From positions 281,819,879 to 281,883,878 of the forward strand of contig CM068373.1 in NCBI GenBank assembly GCA_034769895.1: a stretch of DNA of 64,000 nt. The letters run 5' to 3'. The DNA comes from Magicicada septendecula (taxonomy: Eukaryota > Arthropoda > Insecta > Hemiptera > Cicadidae). Under the pieces are notes generated by a model, which saw only the letters and a program-made list of their open reading frames with translations, was not told where the DNA came from and did not search any database. Below are positions 21,601 through 32,737 of the stretch, piece after piece (position 1 is the first letter of the stretch; each line of letters starts with the position of its first letter). A program made the position numbers and the translations under genes.

Positions 21601-23824
21601 TGAAGATTTGTTTATGCACATTACACAATAACTTTTTGAATGCACTAATATTTACTACAGCTAACACTTTTAGTTTTTTGTCAGTTTTACAGTGATATGG
21701 TTTTTTATTGTGTTATACTTTCTTTTTTGGGCATTCATTGATTTTGGGGTTTTTTGGGGGTTCTTTCCCTATGGAGTTTTTGTTTTATATGGGTCGTCTT
21801 AATTATTCTTCTTTCTTCTTGAGTTTGGTTATTCTTCCTTCTTCTGTAGTTTTGGATTATCCTTCCTTCTTCCTTCTTCTGTAGTTCTTATTTTTATTAT
21901 TCTTCCTTCTTCTTTGAGTTTGGTTCTTCTTTATTCTTCCTTCTTCCTTCTTCAGTAGTAGTAGTTTTAATTAGTCTTCCTTCTTCTTTCTTCAGTAGAT
22001 TTAGTTTGTTCTTCTTTCTTCAGTAATAGTAGTTTTAATTATTCTTCTTTCTTCTGTCTTCTGTATCTTTGATTGTTCTTCTTTCTTCAGTAATAGTAGT
22101 TTTAATTATTCTTCTTTCTTCTGTCTTCTGTATCTTTGATTGTTCTTCTTTCTTCAGTAATAGTAGTTTTAATTATTCTTCTGTCTTCTGTATCTTTGAT
22201 TGTTCTTCTTTCTTCAGTAATAGTAGTTTTAATTATTCTTCTTTCTTCTGTCTTCTGTATCTTTGATTGTTCTTCTTTCTTCATTCTTCAGTAGTAGTAG
22301 TTTTAACTAGTTCTTCTTTCTTCATTAGATTTAGTTTGTTCTTCTTTCTTCTTTGAGTTTTAATTGTTCTTCCTTCTTCTTTAGCTTTGATTGTTCTTCC
22401 TTCTTCAGTAATAGTAGTTTTAATTATTCTTCTTTCTTCTGTCTTCTGTATCTTTGATTGTTCTTCTTTCTTCATTCTTCAGTAGTAGTAGTTTTAACTA
22501 GTTCTTCTTTCTTCATTAGATTTAGTTTGTTCTTCTTTCTTCTTTGAGTTTTAATTGTTCTTCTTTCTTCTTTGAGTTTTAATTGTTCTTCCTTCTTCTG
22601 TCTTCTGTATCTTTGATTGTTCTTCTTTCTTCAGTAATAGTAGTTTTAATTATTCTTCTTTCTTCTGTCTTCTGTATCTTTGATTGTTCTTCTTTCTTCA
22701 TTCTTCAGTAGTAGTAGTTTTAACTAGTTCTTCTTTCTTCATTAGATTTAGTTTGTTCTTCTTTCTTCTTTGAGTTTTAATTGTTCTTCCTTCTTCTTTA
22801 GCTTTGATTGTTCTTCCTTCTTCAGTAATAGTAGTTTTAATTATTCTTCTTTCTTCTGTCTTCTGTATCTTTGATTGTTCTTCTTTCTTCATTCTTCAGT
22901 AGTAGTAGTTTTAACTAGTTCTTCTTTCTTCATTAGATTTAGTTTGTTCTTCTTTCTTCTTTGAGTTTTAATTGTTCTTCTTTCTTCAGTAATAGTAGTT
23001 TTAATTATTCTTCTTTCTTCTGTCTTCTGTATCTTTGATTGTTCTTCTTTCTTCAGTAATAGTAGTTTTAATTATTCTTCTGTCTTCTGTATCTTTGATT
23101 GTTCTTCTTTCTTCAGTAATAGTAGTTTTAATTATTCTTCTTTCTTCTGTCTTCTGTATCTTTGATTGTTCTTCTTTCTTCATTCTTCAGTAGTAGTAGT
23201 TTTAACTAGTTCTTCTTTCTTCATTAGATTTAGTTTGTTCTTCTTTCTTCTTTGAGTTTTAATTGTTCTTCTTTCTTCTTTGAGTTTTAATTGTTCTTCC
23301 TTCTTCTGTCTTCTGTATCTTTGATTGTTCTTCTTTCTTCAGTAATAGTAGTTTTAATTATTCTTCTTTCTTCTGAATTCTGTATCTTTGATTGTTCTTC
23401 TTTCTTCATTCTTCAGTAGTAGTAGTTTTAACTAGTTCTTCTTTCTTCATTAGATTTAGTTTGTTCTTCTTTCTTCTTTGAGTTTTAATTGTTCTTCCTT
23501 CTTCAGTAATAGTAGTTTTAATTATTCTTCTTTCTTCTGTCTTCTGTATCTTTGTTTTTTCTGTTCTGGTTTCTTTGACGGGGTATCTTAATTGCCTGCT
23601 TCTATCTTACCTGGGTAATTTTGTTATTATCATTTTTAGTCTTCTGGGTTTTTAAATTTGTATTATATTATATTATTTGCAGAAATTTTCTTTATTCAAC
23701 CTTTCTTGTGAATATATTATTAAATAGTGCATTTTAATTAATTCTCATCTGGATATTCCATATATTAGAGCTTTATTAATGATCATTGAGTAATGTATTT
23801 GTGTGGATTATCTGTCGTGCTACA
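18661..23824 (-). repeat. right LTR (5' LTR of the element), 5164 bp
   Basis: Near-identical partner of the left LTR. Differences seen by eye include GTTTTTCC/GTTCTTCC near 14297/22368, CTGTC/CTGAA near 15334/23374, CTGGTC/CTGTTC near 15559/23562, CAACTT/CAACCT near 15697/23700 and the two missing 34-base minisatellite units. Its minisatellite covers about 21806-23555. Confidence 0.9.
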
Positions 23825-26200
23825 ATATATATATATATATATATTATAACATTACATAAAGTAGACTATCTATAAAGAAGCAATTACCATTTAAAAGAAA
23901 AATAAATTATAACATTGAAGGAATGAAGAAAATCACAGAATTAATGTATAGGAGTATTAGAATATAGCACAATACTGACTTAGGAACTTGACCAAGACTA
24001 TGACGATGACAAAACCCAAGTGATTGGGAGAGAGGAAGATAAAAATGAATAAAATTCTGACCTTAATACAACCCCTTTTCCAATAATAATAAAATAGTAG
24101 ATATAACGATGGAAGTACAAAACTATAGATAAAAGTATAAGTAGTTCCATGTAAAACTATCAACACATAAATGTAGATTGAGTAATGATAAGGAATATTG
24201 TTATTAAAATATAAAGGGAAGAGAACTATTATATAATAAAAATTTTTAATAATAAGCTGAGTTGTGTGATTAGCTCAAAGTAAATAAAAGGAAGAAAAAG
24301 TGAATAACGTAATGCTAAAGTGTATAAAAACAACCAAGAAAGTTATACTAACTGAAAATCAGTAGTAGGAATTAAGTGCAAAGTGAATAATAAATAATGC
24401 TTAATTAAAAAATGATAAATGTATACGGTGAAAAATCTAAAGCATAATAAGCCTATAGAAGTGAAATAGGTAGAATTAATGTTTAAGTTTTAAAATAAGA
24501 AATAATAGTTAAGTAATAGTTATGGTAATTTGTTTGTGTTGAAAAGAGTATATAAGGGTAAAAAAGCATGTTTAATGAATCATAATTATAATTAATGGAA
24601 GTAGGAATGTATGTCATGTATTAAAGACTGGAATTTGAATAGCATGTTAAAAAGAATTGTATTATGTTTTAAAAAATGATTATGAATAATTAAATGTTAT
24701 ATATGTTAGTTTATTGTATCTGTGTTTAAAATAGTTCAGTTACATAAAACCAAAGGAATCTGTTATAATAAATGTCTAAACAATATCAGATGGATTAGGC
24801 ATAAGAAGCCTATGGTAAAAACAGAAATTTGTAAAATTTGATATTATAACAGTAGTAATTAAGGGAAAAATGTAGGTAATACTATTAGGTTTAATGATAT
24901 AACTTTAGAGACACATAATGTTTACCAAAGAAATTAATTAGAAATTAATTAATAATAAAAACAAAATTGTTAAAATATTAACTTGGTAAATACTGAACAG
25001 AAACTATTCATGTTTGGTTTCAAACTAATTTATGAAAGAAATGCAATGTAATAGTGTTATTATCTTGAGAATTAATAGTAGTATAAGAAGATTATACTAA
25101 TTTAAAAATATTTGTTAATTTTGTAGAAAAATCAGTAGCAATGTCTAACAATGTAAACAATTTTTTCAACCAATGGGAGGAATAGGGTTGGTGCCTTGAC
25201 AACCAAACATTAACAGAAAAATTCGTTAGTCTATTATTGGATTCAAAGAAGAGAAGTTTAAAAAATCCATACAGCTCAATATAATTATATAAAAGAAATA
25301 AATAATAATAGAAATGAGATTGTAATGAACTGAAATGATATTATGTCTTGTAATAGTATGACAAGAAGAAATATTTGAAAACCAAATCACTTTAAATTGA
25401 AAGAATAAATATATCTTATAAATTATAAAAGAAAATGAACATGGAGTGTAACCTCAGATGTGAAGGAATGTGCTAAGTATAAAATTGAATTAAAAACTAA
25501 ATAAGAAAAAGACTAGTCTACACCATGACACGTTTTAACTCACTAATAAACTTTATTCAAACACTCAATTAAATAATAAACTAGTGACAATCAGTTTATA
25601 TCTTTATTCACTTTTTAATTTAGGGTGATCAAATTATTGGACATTGTAATCTTCTTTTAAAACGAACTGTTAACCTACATTCAACAACTGTGACCCAACA
25701 CATATCACTTAACCTAAGAAATAATTAATTAAAAAACTGTATATTAATTAATTATTTTTTGTGCGAAGTTTTGTACTTTCTAAAGATCTTTTGTTAATTT
25801 TTCTGTAATCACAAGAACCCAACAAATTTAAAAATAACGAAATAAAACATAGTGTTTTATTTATCAAGGCCCTGGTCACTATTGCCTACCGCTGAGCAAA
25901 TAAAAATTAGAGCTGGAGCAAACATTATATTATAAAAATATTTCATTTGTCTAGAAAAAAGAAATAAAAAACATTACAGAAATAATACATTATCGACTAT
26001 TTTCAATCGAATATTTGATTTATTTTAATGTTAATGACATTTTATTCTTTTATATAGCCAAGGCGGAAATTTTTTATCAAAAAATAGAGGTTGGTAACCC
26101 CTATTTTTTAGGAACGAAATTCAAATTAAACTACAAGACAAAGGTGAGTTGAACTAAACTAATATAAGTGAGAAGGATAAATAAATAAGGAGCATAATTT
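23825..26200. other. very AT-rich spacer
   Basis: After a short (TA)n run at the LTR edge there are about 2.4 kb of purine-skewed AT-rich sequence with many ATAAT/GTAAT words. No coding frame above 70 codons is convincing, and I recognise no element. Confidence 0.35.
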
Positions 26201-26214
26201 TAATTGTTTTTAAA

Positions 26215-26485
26215 ATAAAACAATTTGGCGCCTAAAACGGGAAATAAAATTATACAACAACAGTAAGAATATAAATTGACGCCAGCGATTTGGGGTTTTA
26301 ACGGGTATGACTACGGTTTGTAATAAATTGACGCAACCAACGTGTGGTATGTAACACATACTGAACAGGGTTTGTTATAAATTGGCACACAAACGTGGGG
26401 CGTTAAAGAAAGTATTTAACCACAATAAAGTGAAATAGATAGAGCTTAAGGTATGTTATAAATTGGCGCTCAAACGTGAGGCCTT
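26215..26485 (+). repeat. cluster of five primer-binding-site-like repeats
   Basis: The motif TTATAAATTGGCGCNCAAACGTGGGGC appears in variant form at about 26222, 26272, 26323, 26379 and 26458. The first copy follows AAATAAAACA, which could be an LTR end. Each copy resembles the Gypsy-type sequence that normally occurs once, next to the 5' LTR. Spacing is roughly 50-80 bases. It may be a tandemly expanded leader of an old LTR element. Confidence 0.5.
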
Positions 26486-26543
26486 CAACATTTATAGATT
26501 CGTATGTAATAATAATATATATATAATAAATTATAATTACAAC

Positions 26544-26723
26544 TTTGTCGTGTTTACTTGCTAAACTGTTACTTGTCGTGTTTCGGAAGAGGCCTTTCAG
26601 TGTTTCCACCATTTTCAATTCGTAGGTCGTGGACTTAGGACTTAGTTTTTACTTTCGGTAAAAACACTGAAAGGCCTCGTCCCGAACATGAAAAGTAGCA
26701 GTTTAGCAAGTAAACACGACAAA
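26544..26723. repeat. imperfect inverted repeat (hairpin, MITE-like)
   Basis: TTTGTCGTGTTTACTTGCTAA at the left pairs with the reverse complement at the right end (to 26723). The inner part GGCCTTTCAGTGTTT also pairs with AAACACTGAAAGGCC. About 80 bases per arm with a short spacer. No coding capacity. A small fold-back element is likely, family unknown. Confidence 0.7.
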
Positions 26724-26819
26724 TTTAGAATCACAGAGACTGCTAATTCAAAAAAAAAAAAAAACAAGATGAACAAACATAATTACTTATCCAAGTAATT
26801 GTAACGTATTTTTATTGCT

Positions 26820-27600
26820 TCATTTCACCTGACCTATGTTTTACTGAATATATCAGTATTTTCAGAGGCTTGTAAATGAATTAACAAACAATCGAAATAA
26901 CTTGACTTCAATCTACAAATTAATGAATAATTAAATCTATTTTATTTTAATATAAAATAACAAATATCTGTAAATTTTATACCTTAAACTAAATTAAATA
27001 CTTACAATAAAAATGAAATAAACAAAATAAAATTTTCAGATTTCAATAAATTTTACGTAGGCCAAACAAATAAAAACACAGGATAGATTCCTTCAACACA
27101 GTAATACATTTTTAAAACCAAATATGTATAAATATGATTTAGCCATACATTGTCTAAATAATAACCACCAATTTCCAGACATTAAAAATATGAAGTTAAT
27201 TAAAAACATATAAAAAGGTGAAAAATAAGTATTTGATAAAGTCTTAATATTTACAAACACAATGAAAATAATTTACTAATTAAAGACCACACTCAAATAA
27301 AAAGAAAACAAGATGGTCTATTTAAAATTATAGATTTCCTGAAATAAATAAAATGTAGACATAACCGTCAAAACAGGTGATTACGTTAATAAACATTAAA
27401 ACTATGAATAAAATAAATCAAATTAAATCGATTATTTGCTTTATATTAAAAGCGAAACAAATTCGATTATTCGTCAGGTTCTATATTGAAATCAAATTAT
27501 TTCGATTATTTGTTAATTCATTTACAAATCTTTGAAGGCACTGATATCGCTGAAACGTATGTCAGGTGATTTGAAACAGTAAATACATTAGAATTAATTG
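26820..27600 (+). mobile_element. Penelope-like element remnant with hammerhead-type inverted ends
   Basis: The left end (26827-26869, minus strand) and right end (27526-27567, plus strand) are inverted relatives of the hammerhead unit seen at 53724-53870, both degenerate (AAAA for GAAA on the left; damaged CUGANGA on the right). Between them, about 27045-27350 translates to FYVGQTNKNTG, then LAIHCLNNNH, the GIY-YIG endonuclease of Penelope-like elements, with several stops and frameshifts. No RT remains. Confidence 0.65.
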
Positions 27601-27654
27601 CAGAAGAAATTATATGTAATAATATTTTATATTATTAATAATAATACAGTTATT

Positions 27655-28365
27655 TACAAGAATATATTGTTTATTTTGCAAATTACATAATATATGTTTT
27701 GATAGTGATCAAACCCTCATCATCAGATATAATTAAATAAATTCAAAACTTGTTTAAAACATTGTTCAACACAGCTGTTTTATATGTAGACTAAATTTAC
27801 TGTTTTATTATTGTGTATTTAAAAAATGTTATATAATTAATTTAAAAATATAATATAAATATTTATTATTTTATTAAATTAGAAATCTTGAAAATATTAT
27901 CATTTTTTGTGTAACCTGAATGTGTTCTGGTATTAATTTATTACTTGTTTTTTGTTTAAATATTTAATTTAAATATTTCATATGTTTAAATACTTCATTT
28001 AAATATTTAATTCATGTTTAAATATTTAAAACAAGTAGTAAATGAATACCGTGAAAAATTCAGATTAATACAACGAAATGATAATACCTTCAAGATTACT
28101 AATTTATTAAATTAATAAAATAATAAATCTTTATATTATATTTTAAATTTAGTTATATAACATTTTTATATACACGTATAAAACATTAAATTTAGTCTAC
28201 TTATAAAACAGCTGTTTTGAACGATGATTTAAAAAACTTTTAAATTTATTAAATTATATCTTATGATGTATATTATATCTAGTGATGATAGGTAAATCAC
28301 TATCGAAATCCCTTTTTATGTAATTTACAAAATGAACAATATATGCTTTTAAAAAGTTGTATTAT
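27655..28365. repeat. 700-bp palindromic element
   Basis: The sequence from 27655 to about 28000 is repeated inverted from about 28020 to 28360. Examples: TGTAGACTAAATTTA against TAAATTTAGTCTAC, and GTTATATAATTAATTTAAA against its complement. CTGATGATGAGG on the minus strand near 27715 and TGATGATAGG near 28282 look like decayed hammerhead boxes at the two ends. Probably a PLE-derived unit that lost its interior. Confidence 0.65.
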
Positions 28366-28431
28366 TAAAAATAATGTAACATATAAAGCAAGAAAAATTG
28401 AGCATTTATGAATATAATTTGATAATATAAT

Positions 28432-28560
28432 TATATATATATATATATATATTATATTTAATTTTTATAATGGATTTACCTCAAGGTATTTCTTTCCTTA
28501 TTAGGAACATGTTTCGAGAACCCCTGTGTTATCATCCTCAGCCTTCGTGATTTATATATT
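28432..28560 (-). ncRNA. hammerhead-like core in an AT-rich repeat
   Basis: Minus strand, 28500-28546: CUGAGGA, then helix II GAUAAC/GUUCUC with one mismatch and one extra U before it, GAAA, ACAUGU as a loopless helix III, U as cleavage base and CCU pairing with AGG as helix I. The core boxes are intact. (TA)n runs flank it. Helix I is only three pairs, so activity is doubtful. Confidence 0.45.
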
Positions 28561-28639
28561 ATATATATATAATTATACAAATTTATATAATATTTTTATG
28601 AAAGGAGCATTTGATTAAATCAATAAACAAATGTTGAAG

Positions 28640-29370
28640 CGAACTTTATTATGAAAACGCACGGGATATAATGGTACAGTTCGATAGTGTATTGTAGAGT
28701 ACAGAAACGCCAAGAAATTGGTATTTGAGCGAGAAAAAAGTTTATAGAAGAAAGCGGCGGGCGTCAGCTAACAATCGAAATTAAATTGTTGACCCCACTA
28801 CTACAAAGCCCCTGGAACTGAATTGGAATGGAGGGACACGTGGGATTCACTCCCTACCGTTCGGGGACTAACGATCGCCTGCGGACACCTCAAGGTCTTT
28901 ATCGCATTCCCAAAGTTACACGTGAATAACAATTTCTTTTTTTTTAAATCTCAAACTAATTTTAGTCAGTGAAAAAAAATACGAAAATAGAATTGAGACA
29001 TTTTAGAATAATAAAAAATATTTTATACAACAATATTAAAGAAACGGTAGTTCCTGTGATGTAATAATAAGTTTCTCAAACTTTAAATTCTATCACCTTT
29101 ATTCAGATTTTTATATGAACTCAGTGACCTTTGCAGTAGTTTAAGTTTATGTGTATGTTCGCACGCGCGCGCTCGAGTTAAAGAAATTTATATCGCGTGA
29201 TGCACAAACTGATATTAAGTATTGTACAGTAATACTAAATTAAAATTTAACTTCCGTTAATTAATAACTATTGTATTAGTACCACCTAGTTTGTAGTAGT
29301 CCAAATATACAAAATAAAGTTTTTTAAAGTATTATATTTTGAACGAAGTAATTTTTAAAAATATTTGTAT
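28640..29370. other. unassigned, with a GC-richer patch
   Basis: 28740-28930 is noticeably more GC-rich than its surroundings and looks like part of some repeat, but I recognise no family or frame. The rest is AT-rich with a GCGCGC run at 29163-29172. Confidence 0.25.
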
Positions 29371-29371
29371 T

Positions 29372-29560
29372 CGTTTTATTAATATTATTATTATTGTTAT
29401 TATTCCGGCTGTACAATGTTCACACATTTTCCGGAACCATAGATTACAGAAGTGATTGAATTCATTTACCTTTATTGAATGCATCCGGATGCAATCTATT
29501 TGTTTTTTAACATTTTCTTTTTTTCCAATGAATGGAGAGTTGGCCCATTGCATTTATTCC
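29372..29560 (-). mobile_element. LINE 3' end fragment
   Basis: The segment from ATTCCGGCTGTACAATG on matches the 3' end of the minus-strand LINE at 54207-54990 (ATTCCGGCTGTATAACG, then GATTACAGAAGTGA). The (ATT)n run at its left edge is the LINE's 3' tail. Only the tail region is left. Confidence 0.6.
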
Positions 29561-29589
29561 CAACTAGGAGGACCAGACAATTTTTACTC

Positions 29590-29900
29590 AAGGTTTACTT
29601 CCTTTAGCCAAAAAGGATAAACTAATATCCAACAACAAGGCAGCAGCTGGTAGTTTTGGTCCGCGTCGGGTATTTTATTTCCCCGGTATCAACCACATCT
29701 GGTGAGTATAACCTTATCCGCCACCTGGGGAGGCGCCCGATGGGAGACTAGCAACTCCACACGGGTTGTATTTTTTTTAATGTACTCAAACAAAAGCTTG
29801 ATTGTCTCCGTAGTCAACAAAATGGGTTATTATATTGTTTTTGCTGTTGATGTTTTAACAACTTTTTTTTTCATAGGCTTCTTGGTTGATAACTGCTGAT
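29590..29900 (+). other. possible LINE 5' region
   Basis: 29700-29765 (TCCGCCACCTGGGGAGGCGC and on to AACTCCACACGGG) has the look of the conserved 5' untranslated part of multicopy insect LINEs, and the same kind of GGGGGCAACTCCACCACATGG string appears near 37383-37402. Identification is from resemblance only. Confidence 0.3.
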
Positions 29901-30354
29901 TTATACAAAGGTACGTAGTATTAATATTACTAATGTATACTTTTATGTTTATAATTTAGACAGTTTCAAATATATTTATGTCTCAAGCATACTTTGAAAA
30001 CGATTATGTTAACTGTGTGACTAATGAAAGTTTATGTTGACAATATTATGCTACATTTTAAAAGTAACTAGAGCTAAGCCTGATGAACATGCAGCCTGAC
30101 GAACAATATATCCTGCTGAGGTGGGAATGAATATAATGATTACATGGTAACACTTTTTATGTAATTTTCATTTATTATACGGTAAGGCAAGAACACACTA
30201 ACATATACACTTGTACGTGCGGGGGTGTGTATTTGTTTTGCCTCATACTTTGTTAGTGTATCTCAGAACTAATAAATAACGTGCTTTTACGACGTGGTGG
30301 TCACCTGGTTCGTCGTCCACTGGGTTTACTTTGAACAGTGGAACAACTATTTGA
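29901..30354. other. spacer with dispersed repeat
   Basis: 30148-30182 repeats 8580-8614 (AACACTTTTTATGTAATTTTC). Nothing else recognised. Confidence 0.35.
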
Positions 30355-30650
30355 ATCTCTATTGTGGTGTATTCATTGTTCATAACCTAAATGTACCATA
30401 CATATGATTTATAATAAAGTTTTAATTACTCACGTTCTTAATTTCTATCGGTTTCGATCATAGATCATTGTCAGGACATATAGACTGTGCACTCGCGGTC
30501 ACAATATTGTAAAACAGTTTTTGAGAAACTTTGGACACAAACGTACGTTTCACGACAATCAGTGTTTACGAATTCGTTTTTTGTAAATAGTAACTGTTTT
30601 ACAGTATTGTGATTTCGAATGCACAGTGTATATGTACAGTTTTGGGAAGA
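30355..30650 (-). repeat. PLE terminal unit
   Basis: 30368-30420 matches the left end of the PLE at 4020-4765 (TATTCATTGTTCATAACC). 30508-30600 matches about 4533-4625 (AAACTTTGGACACAAACGTACGT). A hammerhead-like core lies on the minus strand at about 30445-30485 (CUGACAA, GAUC-UAU-GAUC, GAAACCGAU); the CUGACAA box breaks the consensus. Both copies share this change, so it may be fixed in the family. Confidence 0.55.
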
Positions 30651-31080
30651 AAAGAATATATAAAAAAAAGATTTCTAAAATTTTACAAAGTAAAGGCTGT
30701 GCTAGTGTTATTTTATGGTTCTGAATCTTGCGACTCTGAAACAAAAACAACTGAGTATGATGTAGGCATGAGAGATGAGATCCTTGGGATCTGTTAAAGG
30801 CTGCGCATGAAGATATAGAACACGATGATGACATTCGCAAAGAGTTGAACATTTTCAATATCCAAGATTGAATGATAAAAAACAAAAGAGAGATAGATTG
30901 TTCATCTGAATAGGATGCCAGATGGCAGCATTCCCAAGGACGTTTGGCAATACAAGCTGGTTGGAAAACGTTGTATAGGAAGGCCTAGGAAACATTGGTG
31001 AAGTAGATGTATTTCGTTTGGGACCGCAACGGGTTAATCACCTATTCGCTGATAGAACAAGAAGACAATGAGGCCTATAC
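30640..31080 (+). mobile_element. LINE (RTE-like) 3' fragment
   Basis: Translation gives FLKFYKVKAVLVLFYGSES, and further on RMPDGSIPKDVW, then GKRCIGRPRKHW (about 30912-31003). These are the post-palm and C-terminal motifs of RTE-like LINEs. Frames are broken and the palm is missing. Confidence 0.7.
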
Positions 31081-31355
31081 TAACTTATGGAGTAGAAGCA
31101 AGACAGCGTCTCCACACCACCAGCATCAGAATACAAACAAACGTGAGTCGTTGAAACGGAGACGTTCAGAAAAATAAAATGAAGAAAACACACATCGAGA
31201 GACAGAATACGAGAGTCAGTTGAAAAGTTTGCGGAGCGACATCTACAGCTCAGTGGTAGAACTAACATTTTTCGTGTGCTGCAAGACGTATATTTCGCGT
31301 GAACACCTGTTAATTTCCAAATATATCTGTCAATTTATTCACTTTTTATATTTTA

Positions 31356-32215
31356 TTATTAGAGGGGGCCCTACAGTCTATGTCGCATCCCGCATTTCGA
31401 TCGCCATTTCTCCCTATTCTTCCAGCCATCATCTTCAATAGCTCGATCTCTCATGCTTTTCCTAATTCCTGTTCTCCATTGTGTTGTCTGTCTTCCTTTG
31501 CTTCTCCTGTTTTGTGATGTGTAAGTCAATGCTTATTTTGGCCATCGCATCTCCATCCTCATTACGTGGCCATACCATAGCAACTGTCTGGATTCTATTC
31601 TTTCTGCTGTTGTAAATACGCGCCTTGTTTTCCTTCTTATATCTCCGTTTCTAACATGTTGCATTCTAGAAATATTACACGCTCCTCTTAAGAAATCCAT
31701 TTCCACAGTTTCTATTATCTTTTTATCTTTATCTAAATGTAGCCAGCATTCGCAGCCATAAGTTAAAATGGGCTCCATAGTAGTTGTGTAGATTGTCAGT
31801 TTAGATTGAAGTTTCATTTTGTTCGACCAAAGTAACGAGTTTACCAAACAAATAGCCTTGTTTCTATGTTGTATCCTATTTTTGATGTCATTCTTTGTTG
31901 TTCCATCTTCTGAAATAATGCTTCCCAAATTTTTGAATTCGCTACACTTTCCGATTCTATGGATTTGCAGATCTGGGTCTTCTTCTTGTACGTCTCCTAT
32001 TTTCAGATATTCTGTTTTAGTAGTGTTTATGTTTAGACCCCATTTCTTGTACTCTCTTTCAATTTTCTAAAGATATAGTCTGTGTCGTCCTCGTCACACG
32101 CTATAAGTACCTGATCGTCAGGAAATAGTTGTTAAGCACTGCTCATCCATTTGAATTCCCATTCCTGATGTTTTTCTCCTGCAGTTACTGGTGGCTTCTT
32201 GGATATATCTTTATA
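31356..32215 (-). mobile_element. LINE (RTE-like) inserted in the mariner copy
   Basis: The minus strand encodes ADDQVLIACDED-like residues upstream (about 32090), then KKWGLNINTTKTEYLK, FKNLGSIISEDGTTKNDI, LTYGCECW and a GHVMRM box (frame 31533-31928 is open for 131 codons). It ends at 31356 with a TATTATTA tail next to mariner sequence. The reverse transcriptase C-terminal half is fairly well kept, but the N-terminal half and endonuclease are missing. Confidence 0.75.
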
Positions 32216-32605
32216 CAGGGTAAGTGACAACCTGCACACTTGTTTAAGCTATTCACTCTTTACCAGCTGTTTGACATTTTCCTGTTACGCAAACATACAC
32301 ATCGTGTTGTGATGAGTTTTCTGTGAGTAACGTTTTAGCGCCAATAGAAAATCACCAAAAATGTAAATGTTTTAAGAGATGGTGCGCCTTCAAAAACAAC
32401 GGTAAGTGTGACACACTCGAGTTTAAACGTGGTCGTACAAGCACTGAAGACTACCCCAGCGGTGGACGTCCAAAAAGTGCAACAAAAAATGGCATTATTA
32501 AAAAAATTTCGTAGGGTGTTGGAAGACCCCAGATTGAGGAGTGAATGACGTTGCTGAAATCATAGGCATTTCATATGAACGTATGCGTCATACTTTAACT
32601 CAAGT

Positions 32606-32737
32606 ATTATATCATATTAACATAGTATTATATAATATATAAATTTTTGTTATAAACCATGGACCACGGCCAAACAGCCGGGATATCATGAACAATTCAT
32701 CTGACACCGGCCGTGAAAGCCTGAGGTATTATATCAT
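32606..32737 (+). repeat. small PLE-type unit inserted in mariner, with duplication
   Basis: GTATTATATCATA occurs at about 32606-32618 and 32725-32737 on both sides, a 12-13 base target duplication. Inside are GGACCACGGCCAAACAGCCGG and CACCGGCCGTGAAAGCCTGAG, the end sequences shared with the hammerhead units at 46615-47095 and 60290-60680. The core itself is absent. It is a minimal terminal fragment. Confidence 0.55.

Larger units (their letters stand above)
10590..23824 (-). mobile_element. complete giant-LTR, pol-less retroelement (13.2 kb)
   Basis: Two direct repeats of about 5.2 kb (10590-15821 and 18661-23824) flank a 2.8-kb interior. Both begin TGTAACATATC and end GTGCTACA, the TG...CA ends of LTRs. 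The coding content and the primer-binding-like sequence place the genetic direction on the minus strand. The flanks are TA dinucleotide runs on both sides, so a 4-base ATAT target duplication fits but cannot be proved. No protease, RT, RNase H or integrase motif was found, so movement would need enzymes from elsewhere. By eye the LTRs differ by only a handful of substitutions and two 34-base deletions in the minisatellite, which suggests recent insertion. The layout resembles the plant LARD class; which superfamily it belongs to is unknown. Confidence 0.85.

Noticed and set aside
10590-23824. Segmental tandem duplication or assembly duplicate instead of LTRs
   Set aside because: The repeats start and end with TG...CA, a PBS-like sequence abuts the right repeat, and a gag-like frame follows in the correct orientation. 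Long reads should still confirm it.
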